Shown here one piece after another: positions 1 to 8,102 of a stretch of DNA of 23,178 bases (positions within the stretch are counted from its first letter, which is position 1; every line of letters begins with the position of its first letter). Origin of the DNA: Gnetum montanum (taxonomy: Eukaryota; Streptophyta; Gnetopsida; Gnetales; Gnetaceae); contig MNCI01022213.1 in assembly GCA_015680685.1 (NCBI GenBank), forward strand, positions 4,999-28,176, given 5' to 3'. Under the pieces are notes generated by a model that was not told where the DNA came from, ran no database searches, and worked only from the letters and a program-made list of their open reading frames with translations. Made by a program: the position numbers and the translations under genes.

Positions 1-267
1 GACTAGTTGTGGCACCTAGATAGTTAGCCTTAGGTCGCAGTTCGCTGTCTTACCACCTAGACTAGTTTTGCATATGTCACGTATGGTTTAGTCTAGATGA
101 GGTGTATGATGTGTTTCTAATCTACGCTACTCCTGAAGGCAGTGGAAAATAATATTAACTAAGCTAAGCTATGAGGGAAAGGGTAAGAAAATCTAATCTA
201 GCCTAAGTGCGACGAGCAACCGATTCCTTGATCAACTGTACACATCTTGGACCTCGTGCACGGCTGC

Positions 268-393
268 CACTGGGACTACCAAGCATAGGCCTAGGTACGC
301 CACTAGGATTACCAAGCGCAAACCCCAAATACGTTACTGGGTTACCAAGCATAGATCCCCCTAGCTACACCACTGGGCTACCAAGCAGTCACA
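268..393. repeat. 34-bp minisatellite inside LTR A
   Basis: Four imperfect units begin at 268, 301, 335 and 371, each starting near CACTGGGNTTACCAAGC. The LTRs at 6970, 10849 and 17777 have only about two such units at the matching place, so the block has expanded in this copy. The open frame across it is a by-product of the repeat (recurring Gly-Leu-Pro-Ser) and not a gene. Confidence 0.75.
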
Positions 394-787
394 CTTAAAT
401 GCTCGTAATCAAGTCATACTCGTTCCGCTTCTAGGAGTTTAGGGTTGAGAGACTAATCACGATGAGTAACCGATTCCTTAACTAGCCGTACACACCCGTG
501 GATGCTCGTAGTCAAGTCGTACTCACAACGTGCTATGAAAGCAATAAATAACATTAAATAAATAACAAATAAATGAACTAAGTAAATGCTGCAATGATGA
601 AGTAATCTTGATCTTTATTGCCGGTCATGTGCGTGTCCAAGTACGGCACACTTGAATAAAGACACCATACAATTACATTCACCACACTGCGGGCAGACAC
701 GGGAAAAATTCTAACTCTGGAGGGATCAAACTGCTAGGGCTTCGCTACTCTAAAATTGGGATCCCCAAACAAGGGAGAGCTGCCTCT

Positions 788-795
788 TATTTATA
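788..795 (-). promoter_or_regulatory. TATA box of LTR A
   Basis: The minus strand reads TATAAATA, about 113 bp inside the LTR's 5' end at 908. The same sequence occupies the same relative place in the other four family LTRs (7657-7664, 11570-11577, 18614-18621, 19146-19153). Confidence 0.7.
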
Positions 796-811
796 GACAT
801 GGCGGTGGACT

Positions 812-883
812 GCGATATCGCATACGCGATATCACGGGGGATGCGATATCGCGTCGGCTGCAATATCACGTACGTGATATCGA
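812..883 (-). promoter_or_regulatory. GATATC-rich palindromic block upstream of the LTR A TATA box
   Basis: Four GATATC hexamers and one AATATC lie in about 70 bp, many extended to CGATATCG-like palindromes. An 18-bp perfect palindrome, ATATCACGTACGTGATAT, lies at 863-880. The block sits in U3 between the LTR's 5' end and its TATA box, where enhancers of LTR promoters usually are. A regulatory role is inferred from position. Confidence 0.5.
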
Positions 884-908
884 GGCCTGTGCGAACCGCG
901 TCTCATCA

Positions 909-1294
909 CTCCATGATTGTTACCTTGGATCTAAATTTTGGCTACAAGGTTCTTATCATTTTTGATGATAACATCATTTTTGAGTAGAATCTTACCCATT
1001 CCTTAGTTGGCTACAAAAAGGTCATTGGCTCTTGCAAAGTATTCTTTAATCTTCTCTCTTTCTTTTATTTTCAATTTATTGTACTCACTTTACAAAACTA
1101 AAAGCATCTTGTGTCCATTTTCTTCTTAGCTTAGTAGCTTTGGTGGTGTTGTTGATGGGTGCTATGTACCCTTTAAGAATAGGCTCTCAAATTTTAAACT
1201 CCATGGATTAGAAGAATCCTTGAATTCTAGCTTTCTAGTACACAAATTCAATCCCATCAAACATAGGTGGCTTGGTATAATTTGTTCCTTCCAT
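909..1294 (-). pseudogene. Ty1/copia gag relic, 5' part
   Basis: The ATG at 1294-1292 lies 43 nt past a tRNA-Met primer site, the normal place for copia gag. The first codons read MEGTNYTKPPMFDGIEFVY, then a TAG, then KARIQGF. This is the copia gag opening in which PP-[ML]-F-[DN]-G is followed by YWKAR, so the TAG stands where the family has Trp. Further in-frame TAA and TGA codons follow, so no functional capsid can be made. Similarity fades after about 90 codons, and the frame ends where LTR A abuts it at 908/909. LTR A therefore inserted into this gag, and the rest of the copia element should lie beyond the left window edge. Assignment to copia is firm; the lineage is not resolved. Confidence 0.7.
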
Positions 1295-1337
1295 TATTCA
1301 ATCTTAAGATGTTAAGCTCTGAAATTAAGAGTATCGA

Positions 1338-1349
1338 GCTCTGATACCA
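1338..1349 (-). other. Primer-binding site (tRNA-Met) of copia element
   Basis: The minus strand reads TGGTATCAGAGC, which pairs with the 3' end of plant initiator tRNA-Met and is the standard Ty1/copia primer site. It lies two bases past a possible LTR end (CA at 1353-1352) and 43 nt before the gag ATG. Endogenous caulimoviruses use the same primer, but the gag next to it favours copia. Confidence 0.8.
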
Positions 1350-1351
1350 CT

Positions 1352-1960
1352 TGAGGATCAAGAAATTAGAAGGGAAATTGAATAAGTTTCCCAATTTGAA
1401 CAACTAAGATGACTAAAATTGCAAAAAAATTTATGTGGTTTTCCAACCTGGATACGTCCACACTCTAAGGGTAGAATCCTTGCACACCTCTAGACTTTGT
1501 TCCTTCAAAAAGTGGTTTAGAAGATACCATAACCTTTACAATATTTCAGCTCCACTTGGAGTGTTTTCTTGCTAACCAAACACTCAACCTCACAAGGTCC
1601 CAATAAGCTTAAAATCTAGTTTCAAGAATCCCACAACCTTTATAAGGATGTAAGCTCTACTTCAGAGTGTTTTCACATTGGAAACATACTCAACCCTACA
1701 AGGTCCCAACAAGCTTATAAGATGCCTTATTACAAGAAGCACATCAACCCAACAAGGCTACAAGGAGAGAAAAAGAATGAAGAAGAAAATGTAACTTAAT
1801 TTACAAATTCCTTACACTTAAGCACACATACAACAATACATAAATGATGGAAAAATGAGGAAAAAATATAATTCACTTGATATACAATAATTAGATTGAT
1901 CAATGAATAGTGCTTTTATGTTTCCTAAGAATTTCACTTTGTTTTATAACCTTTTACTTT
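1352..1960 (-). mobile_element. 5' LTR of the copia element (distal boundary unresolved)
   Basis: The LTR should begin, as read on the plus strand, at TGAGGATCAAG, two bases from the primer site. A minus-strand TATAAAAC at 1941-1948 is a plausible promoter, which would make about 560 bp of R/U5. U3 should continue beyond 1960, but I could not fix its far end because the partner LTR is outside the window. The coordinates given are a minimum. No second copy is visible for comparison. Confidence 0.5.
1527..1720. repeat. Two imperfect ~95-bp repeats within the copia LTR
   Basis: Copy 1 (about 1527-1612) and copy 2 (about 1630-1720) share, in order, ACAACCTTTA-like, AGCTC-ACTT-GAGTGTTTTC, AAC-ACTCAACC and ACAAGGTCCCAA-AAGCTT. 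They diverge clearly by substitution and small indels, so the duplication is old. Confidence 0.65.
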
Positions 1961-3500
1961 TTGAATCCTCCTTAGAATTTGTGTGATAACTAGGAAACAA
2001 CTAGTTGGGAAGTCCCATTCATGCATGGAACATATATTTCAAAAAAACCACATTTAGGTGGGACATCTCACTTAGGACATCCTAGTAGCAATTAGCATGT
2101 TTGGCCTACAACTACACTTTGAACTCTGGAAAATTCCTCTTACATTTAGAATATCTCAGCAAATCTTGAAACATCTTTTTGGCATGTAGACTTTGTTTCC
2201 TAATTGAGACTTTGTGTCATATTAGATATGCATCTCAACTCTTATTTTTTCATTCTAATTCTCATTTTTTTATCCTAGTTCTTGTTTTGTAATCCAAGTT
2301 CTCATCTTAACTTAGCTCTTGTTGTTACAATCTCACCTTATCACCCTCAAAGCTCATGATTTTGCTCTTTTCATGTTTTTTTTAGCCTAGTAATACCACA
2401 AGCACATTTTCTACATTTTCCATTTTCTAAGGTTTTGGCATACCAAAAGGTCAACAAGCCTAAGCTTATTAGCCTTCAAAATAGTTCTCTGTTATACCCA
2501 TGCTCTAATGAGTTGTTATGGTATGATCTTAGAATTTTTTTATCTTTGGGATGTAGCCAAAATTTACTAATTAATACTTCTTCATTGATCTACTGCACCT
2601 CATCCTCATTGATGTCTAGCTTTCCAATAGCATATAATTCATAGGGTTTTTTGGAACTAATGTCAATGCATCACTTAGCATTACCTCTAAAATGGAGCTT
2701 ATCTCTCTCATATGTGGTTTCAAAAATTCATCTAATGATTACATCTTGAATTATATTTACCCTTGGTTGAAATCTTAGCTTGTGAAAATCATCTTTCTTG
2801 TAAATTTAACTACATCCCTCCATTGATTTGTCATCTACAAGACTAAGTTTTTTAATAAGGTCATGATCTTCATCAAACTTAAAGAAATTGTCTTCATCCT
2901 ATTCTACTTTAAAGCACCCAACATTAATCCATTATCAAAGCTAAAAGATATTAATCTTGAAGAGCTATAAATAATTAGAAAAGTCAAAAATGTTGATATC
3001 TTAAAACTTCTAGGATGCTTCCTCTCTTTCTTTGTAAGACAATCTAAAAACCTTGAGAGCTAGGACTTATGTTAAAAGCTCGAAAATTGGTTCAATATTC
3101 ACTCTTATCTTTGTAGCTTCACTCTATGCCCTATAAATTTGCTTTCAAAGTAGTGATTTGAAGGTTGAATACTTTTATCTAATAAGCTTTTGCTCATTTG
3201 AAAAGAGCCTCAAAATTTACTTTGTTCATGTCAAGCTAGGATGTTTAAATTAATCACTTCCACTTATTTAAGAGCCCTATAATCTCTTAAATTTTTTGAG
3301 CTAATCTTTCTAATTATTTGAATTCAAATTATTTAAGTACTTTTTGAATCTCTAGACTTTTTTAAAAATCAATGTGACATAATGATATAGCTCAAATGAT
3401 ATGGGGTTCAAATTGTAGATGTGAGTAACTAAGTTTTTCCTAAATTTATGCTATTAGGGTTTTATTATAAACCAATGTTAAGCTTTTTGAAATACACATT
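1961..3500. other. AT-rich stretch without a recognisable gene
   Basis: No RNA gene, intact frame or transposon core is visible. Part of it is probably U3 of the copia LTR. A minus-strand frame at 2375-2655 has fewer stops than its base composition predicts, but its translation matches no family I can name. Confidence 0.4.
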
Positions 3501-4544
3501 CTTTTAATTGGAATCTAGTTTAATAATTCTTTTCTTGAGCTTTCATGAGCCCACTTGATTTCTTGTAGAATCAAACTTGAATCTCTTTCTAGAATAATTT
3601 TTAGGTTCTACAAGACTTTACTAATATGGCATTATTATCCTAAGTTGAGCCCTATAAGAAGTTTCTGTTCTAGTGGCTTTTTGTGGATTGGGATCCTTTT
3701 AACTTACCTTTCCTCTTGATATTTAATTTTGACTCTACATTTTGTTTTATTACCCTAACGGGTTGTATGTTGATGTGGCACTACATGATTTTGTAAGTAA
3801 AATTAATTTTGAGCTTCTCTTCAAAACCACCTTTTAGTTCTAAAAGCTTTTTAACTCTCCTAAAAGAAAAATGTGAGTCTCCTTAGTCCCACCAAATTGT
3901 TTATGTTCTAATAGCATTCCTTTATGTATAGTAATTAATTCTTATGTGGCACATTACTTGTTCTTAATTCCTTATGAGCCCTAATTTTCTAATAAAACTA
4001 AATTGTAAAATTATTGTGAGCTCTATGTTGATTCTAAAGTGTTTGATGATAAGCATAGATGACACTTCAACTTCTCTTAGGATGGATTCTATATTTCTTG
4101 TAAAATCAAATTTCCCTTCTCAACTTTGGCTTGTAGAATTGATTTTTTGTTCTATGAGCTTTTTTCATCTATGGCTAAATAATAGTTGATGTGATGTACC
4201 TTATCCTATTTGTTCAATATTTTTTTGAAACAAAGTGATTGTAAGCCCTAGGCTTTTTCATAGAACAAAGTTAAATCCTTCTTTTAGAGCCACATTTTAG
4301 TTCTATGAGCTATTTAACTATTTTGAAATGATTATAGCTTGTAGAACTAAATTTAAACTTTGCTTTAGAATCATATTTGATTCGATGAGCTCAAATCCTC
4401 TCCCTTCTTCTTTTTCTTTTTAAAATTCTAGGCCCCACTAAGGTATCTTAAATTATTATTACACTCATTTGTAGAACCATTTTTTTATTCTATACGCTTT
4501 GAAATGCAACTTTTTTAAAATTTTAATGTTTTCATAAAACCAAT

Positions 4545-4709
4545 TTTTGGCTCACTTGTAGAACCAACTATGAGCTCAACCGTTGATGAGTTGGAACATA
4601 ATTGAAGCTTCCTCATAGAATCAAANGTTTTTGGTTCACTTGTAGAACCAACTATGAGCTCAACAGCTGATGTGTTGGGACATAATTGAAGCTTCCTCAT
4701 AGAATCAAA
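4545..4709. repeat. 84-bp tandem duplication
   Basis: Two units (4545-4628 and 4629-4709) match closely. Each runs from TTTTGGYTCACTTGTAGAAC to CCTCATAGAATCAAA. A few substitutions and the N at 4626 separate them. This is the least decayed part of the two-polarity array and shows it grew by local duplication. Confidence 0.85.
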
Positions 4710-5157
4710 TTCATGAACTTCCTTACAACAAATTTTTGGTTCTACAAGCTTTACTATATTATTATAGTTTTCCATAGCTTATGTGGCAACTGAGCTTCTC
4801 TGTAGAACCAAACTTGTATACCCAAATTTTGGTTCCATGAATTAGTTCTAAATAGCCTAGTCAAGAGCTTTCTCTTTTAAAATTTGTTGTTCTTGACTAT
4901 GCCTAACTGAATTAAAATTTTATTTAGTTTGTATTCATTTTCTTAAGATCCTTTACTCAAAGCTAATAATCTTGATTATTTAAAATTTTGAGCTCATTTA
5001 ATCCTATCTTTTAGGTTAGAATAACTTTTAATCATAACCTATTGTTGGTACTAACGTGCCCATGCTTGGCATGAGGCCTTTGTTTTTTTTTTAAAAAAAG
5101 AAGAATAAAAAAATAAAAAATAAAAAAAAGATGGGTTAACCTAACCCTAAAATTGGC

Positions 5158-5165
5158 TATAAAAA
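5158..5165 (+). promoter_or_regulatory. TATA box of the solo LTR
   Basis: TATAAAAA lies within GGCTATAAAAAGCC, 115 bp inside the LTR, followed by a purine-rich tract (about 5176-5210). Spacing fits a U3 promoter. Confidence 0.6.
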
Positions 5166-5301
5166 GCCATCAAGGTGATGGAGTTGGGGGAGGGAGAGGA
5201 GGAGAAGTCAGGCCAGGACGCCCTAGGCCAGTGAGGCCAGGGCCATGAAGCCATGGATTGAACCTCCTTTTTCTCTGGGTGGTTGGCAATGTGTGCGGCA
5301 A

Positions 5302-5705
5302 CAATGGTTGGCAGTTCGCAGGGCATTGGTGATGTTTGATCGCAACTACACATGATTTTTGCGGCAACACAACCATGCATCCTGTCAGTGGATCTTCTCT
5401 CTATCTTATTTTATTTCAGCAAATGGCATGTGGTGGACGGTGGATTTGTGCATGATGTTTATGCAGTTGGCGGTCCGCAGGGCATTGGTGATGTTTGATC
5501 GCAACTACACATGATTCTTGAGGCAACACAACCATGCATCCTATCAGTGGATCTTCTCTCTATCTTCTTTTATTTCAGCAAATGGCATGTCGTGGACGGT
5601 GGATTTGTGCATGATGTTTATGCAGTTGGCGGTCCGTAGGGCATTGGTGATGTTTGATCGCAACTACGCATGATTCTTGTTGCAACACAACCATGCATCC
5701 TGTTG
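5302..5705. repeat. 159-bp tandem repeat, about 2.5 copies, inside the solo LTR
   Basis: The marker GGGCATTGGTGATGTTTGAT occurs at 5321, 5480 and 5639, exactly 159 bp apart each time. Units 1 and 2 are nearly identical, including GCAACACAACCATGCATCCT and the CAGCAAATGGCATG segment. The third unit stops near 5705. The length is a multiple of three, but no long open frame of either polarity spans the array, so I read it as noncoding. Confidence 0.92.
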
Positions 5706-5915
5706 GTGGTTCCTATTTCTCTCTCCTTTAGTTTTTTTCATGTTTTATCTCTCTCTATGTTTTCTATCTCTCTATCTTTCTATCACTTGGTCATATGGCT
5801 CTTTCCATCTGAGACTATTCCTGGGTTTCCGTACCCATATAGGAGGTGCCCTAGGCTATAGTCTCCTCAAACGAGTTTTTCCAGTGTTGGCATGACCAAA
5901 ATTTATGCATCAACA

Positions 5916-6964
5916 CCTATGTTATGGCTTAATCCTAGATCTTTGTGTCCAAAAGGTATAAGCTTGACTCTTGAGCCTATGTAGTGGGGAGCATTGTAGA
6001 ACCATAAATTAGTTCTAATGATGGATTTTAACAATGCTTTTTCTTTAGTAACTAAGCCTTTATTTGGATCCAAATTTTAGTTCTACAAAAAGAAGCTCTA
6101 GACATGCTTCTGACATCATCATGATATTTGTTCATTAAGCCATAGAAACTGATTCTTCCTAAAGCTTGATTCTGACTTTTAGGTAGTTTCATTCTTATTA
6201 CTATGGATCCATGTCTCATGTGGTTACAATTTTTAAATGCGTAAAAGCTTCATGGAACCAAATTTTTGTTTCTATTCATTTACTTGAGTAATTAAGCTAC
6301 CATGAAGAATAAAATGCTATAGATTCAAAAAAAACTATCACACTTTTATCAAGTTCATAGGTTCTAATCCATATGATAATAGACACTCTTTTTTGAAACG
6401 ACAAGCTTAATAACCTTGATGCACCTTGTTGAACTCTTATGATAAAAAATATACTCAAAGAATAAATCTTAACTTTGATCTTTGGTCATAAATATTGTAA
6501 TTCAATAGAAATGTCTCAAGCTAGATTCAAACTCTTCTTTTTCAACTTGTAACTCTGTTAACTTGGTTTTGAAAATATGATTTTTCATTTTCTAATGATT
6601 TTACCTTTACCCCTTTTAAGCTTATTAAAGAACTTGAGCTTAACTTTTGAGAATCTATCTTTAATAATAATTCTAGGCGACAGTATAGCTTGAACATGTA
6701 GTTTATATGTTTTTTGGACCTTTGACTACATATACATAATTACTTGAAGTAGTTTCTTAGCTTCTTTATTTAATATTAAAGGAAGTTCTAATATGGCCTA
6801 AACTTTAACCTATCTCCTCCATGAAAAAGTACAAGTACATCAACATCCTTAATCCTATATGGAATACTCAAGATATTAAAAATGATTAGATACAAAGGTT
6901 TAAGAACTTATGAAAAGGTAGGGTTCAACCAAAATTATAGGTTTTTGCTTAGTCTTTATTATAC
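5916..6964. other. AT-rich stretch between solo LTR and Athila-like element; no gene seen
   Basis: The left half carries the tail of the two-polarity motif array to about 6.3 kb. The rest is unstructured AT-rich DNA. The last five bases before position 6970 (AAAGG, 6965-6969) are the target duplication of the next element. Confidence 0.5.
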
Positions 6965-6969
6965 AAAGG

Positions 6970-7728
6970 TGATGATTCGCAAGGTACCCCTACGCCTAAC
7001 CATATGAATCACTAAGGCATTCACACGTGATCTAGTTGAATTCCATGTACCTATAGTTCTTTAGTACACTAGTTCTTCTAAGAAGTGAAATGGACATTGA
7101 GAATGTTTGTTGTCTTCCCAACTATACTTGGGAAGCTCAAGGATATGGTTTAAGTGTAATTAAGGTACATTATTTTTATCATTTTATGTTTTATAAGTTT
7201 AATCGCCTACAACAAGATCTAATTCATTCACTACCTAGCTAGCCTAACACAAGTACCTATCCCACTTTCCTAGATACGTGCTGAACACATATAGTGTTGC
7301 TAGGCTATCAAACATTAAACATTACTGGGTTACCAAACACTATATGTATGCTCGAAGTGGTCATGCTTGTGTTCATTAACAACTAAAAATTAATTGCTTA
7401 ATTTAAATGCATTAAAGTAAAGTACATTAAAGAAAACATTAATCTATTATCAATGCTGCAACGATTATCAAAAGGGTTCATTTTTATTCCCATCACACTG
7501 CTATGCTCAAGTACATCAATGCTTGAACAAAGATTCGTACACACTCAGACTCCTATTGCAAGCACTTAGAAAATATTTTAACTCTAGAGACAATAAACTA
7601 TAAGAGCTTTGCTACTCTATGCAAAAACTATTTAAAAATCATGAGCCCAAGCATTATATTTATAGGTCGAAGTATACCCTACGATATTAGATATCTAACT
7701 CTCATCTTGGGCTTCAACATTGGGTATC
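6970..7728 (-). mobile_element. 3' LTR (LTR B) of the Athila-like element, U3 end deleted
   Basis: It aligns with LTR C from its outer end to about 7728, where similarity changes directly to protease-coding sequence. Compared with LTR C it lacks about 62 bp of the U3 start. It also lacks 23 bp near 7219, where C has an extra segment bounded by AAGA repeats. TATAAATA is kept at 7657-7664 (minus). Confidence 0.85.
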
Positions 7729-8102
7729 CCACTTGCATTTTCTTTAGATATTTCTAAGGAAAGATCTTTGATACCCATTCTTGCATTAATGATGCTAAGC
7801 CATGTTGTTCCCATGATGATTGAAAAATCCCATTTGTAGTTCTCCACCATGATCACTAGGAAATCAGTAGGATAAGATCACCCACAAACAGTGGTCACAA
7901 TGTCTTCCACTAGTTCCAATCAAACAATGATGGACTGGTTTGCCAATTCTAATCTACTATTACTCTTCTTGAGAGGAGGCAAGTTCTATGTAGTGTACAT
8001 CTCATGAGAAATTAAATTAACACTATAACCTGAGTCAAGAAGAGCTTTTCATGGTTCATTCTTAGTAATCTATAAATAAATTAGAAGATTTCCAGGATTA
8101 GC
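7729..8102 (-). pseudogene. Retrotransposon aspartic protease relic
   Basis: The minus strand encodes LLDSGYSVNLISHEMY, the D-[ST]-G active-site region of a Ty3/gypsy pepsin-like protease. About 80 codons later comes DFSIIMGTTWLSI, which corresponds to the family's FPIIMGRPFL flap-end motif, and then a stretch rich in Ile, Ser and Glu. It aligns along its length with the plus-strand protease at 22375-22690. Several in-frame stops interrupt it. One TAG stands where the plus-strand copy has TGG (Trp before NLP). The catalytic Asp triad is intact, but the frame is not usable. The sequence ends abruptly at the junction with LTR B near 7728. Confidence 0.8.

Larger units (their letters stand above)
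1..908 (-). mobile_element. LTR of Athila-like Ty3/gypsy element (LTR A), truncated by window start
   Basis: The right end reads CTCATCA, the complement of the TGATGAG start shared by all five LTRs of this family here. The body aligns with the solo LTR at 17777-18768: the ACCGATTCCTT blocks, the TATA region and the GATATC-rich stretch occur in the same order. By that alignment about 80 bp of its 3' end lie left of the window. The minus orientation follows from the TATA box and the terminal sequence. The internal region, if any, would lie left of position 1, so this is either the 5' LTR of an element leaving the window or a solo LTR. The flanking CTCCA at 909-913 should be the target duplication, but its partner is out of view. 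It carries many intact CpG sites, which suggests a younger insertion than LTRs B, C and E. Confidence 0.85.
5043..5915 (+). mobile_element. Solo LTR of a second retrotransposon family
   Basis: The 873-bp block begins TGTTGG and ends CAACA, a short terminal inverted repeat. It is flanked by a perfect 5-bp target duplication, CCTAT, at 5038-5042 and 5916-5920. There is no primer site, internal region or second LTR, so it fits a solo LTR left by LTR-LTR recombination. The plus orientation is chosen from a TATA box at 5158-5165. That gives a short U3 of about 145 bp and a long R/U5 of about 730 bp, which includes 159-bp repeats. The family is unrelated to the TGATGAG LTRs. A chromovirus source is possible but not shown. 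Confidence 0.8.
3500..6290. repeat. Array of degenerate short motifs in both polarities (GTAGAACCAAA / TTTGGTTCTA)
   Basis: Variants of TGTAGAACCAAA and of its complement, often followed by YRAGCTT, recur at irregular spacing of tens to a few hundred bases. Examples lie near 3575, 3625, 4125, 4290, 4345, 4465, 4555, 4640, 4735, 4800, 4835, 5995, 6070 and 6250. Both polarities alternate, so neighbouring copies could pair as hairpins. Copies stand on both sides of the solo LTR at 5043-5915, so the array is older than that insertion. No coding frame crosses it. Its origin (satellite relic, inverted-repeat element or transposon interior) is unknown. Confidence 0.5.

Noticed and set aside
268-393. 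CRISPR-like spacing of repeats
   Set aside because: The units are imperfect tandem copies without unique spacers, in a plant LTR.
207-398. A short frame with recurring Gly-Leu-Pro-Ser
   Set aside because: It is the translation of the 34-bp minisatellite inside LTR A and is on the strand opposite to LTR transcription.
1338-1349. Possible endogenous caulimovirus, since these also use a tRNA-Met primer site
   Set aside because: The sequence 43 nt downstream reads as copia gag, and no caulimovirus coat, movement or RT motif is visible.
2375-2655. A minus-strand frame of about 94 codons with only two stops, ending with a C-x2-C-x-C motif (CRKCACG), slightly like the Fe-S motif of anamorsin/DRE2
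   Set aside because: The second Cys motif and the rest of that family are absent, and a frame of this kind is not surprising among six frames of a long AT-rich stretch. A TBLASTN match extending upstream to 3230 would reopen it.
5147-5380. Overlapping open frames on the minus strand at the left part of the solo LTR
   Set aside because: They span the TATA box, purine tract and start of the 159-bp repeat of the LTR, and have no domain or conserved start.
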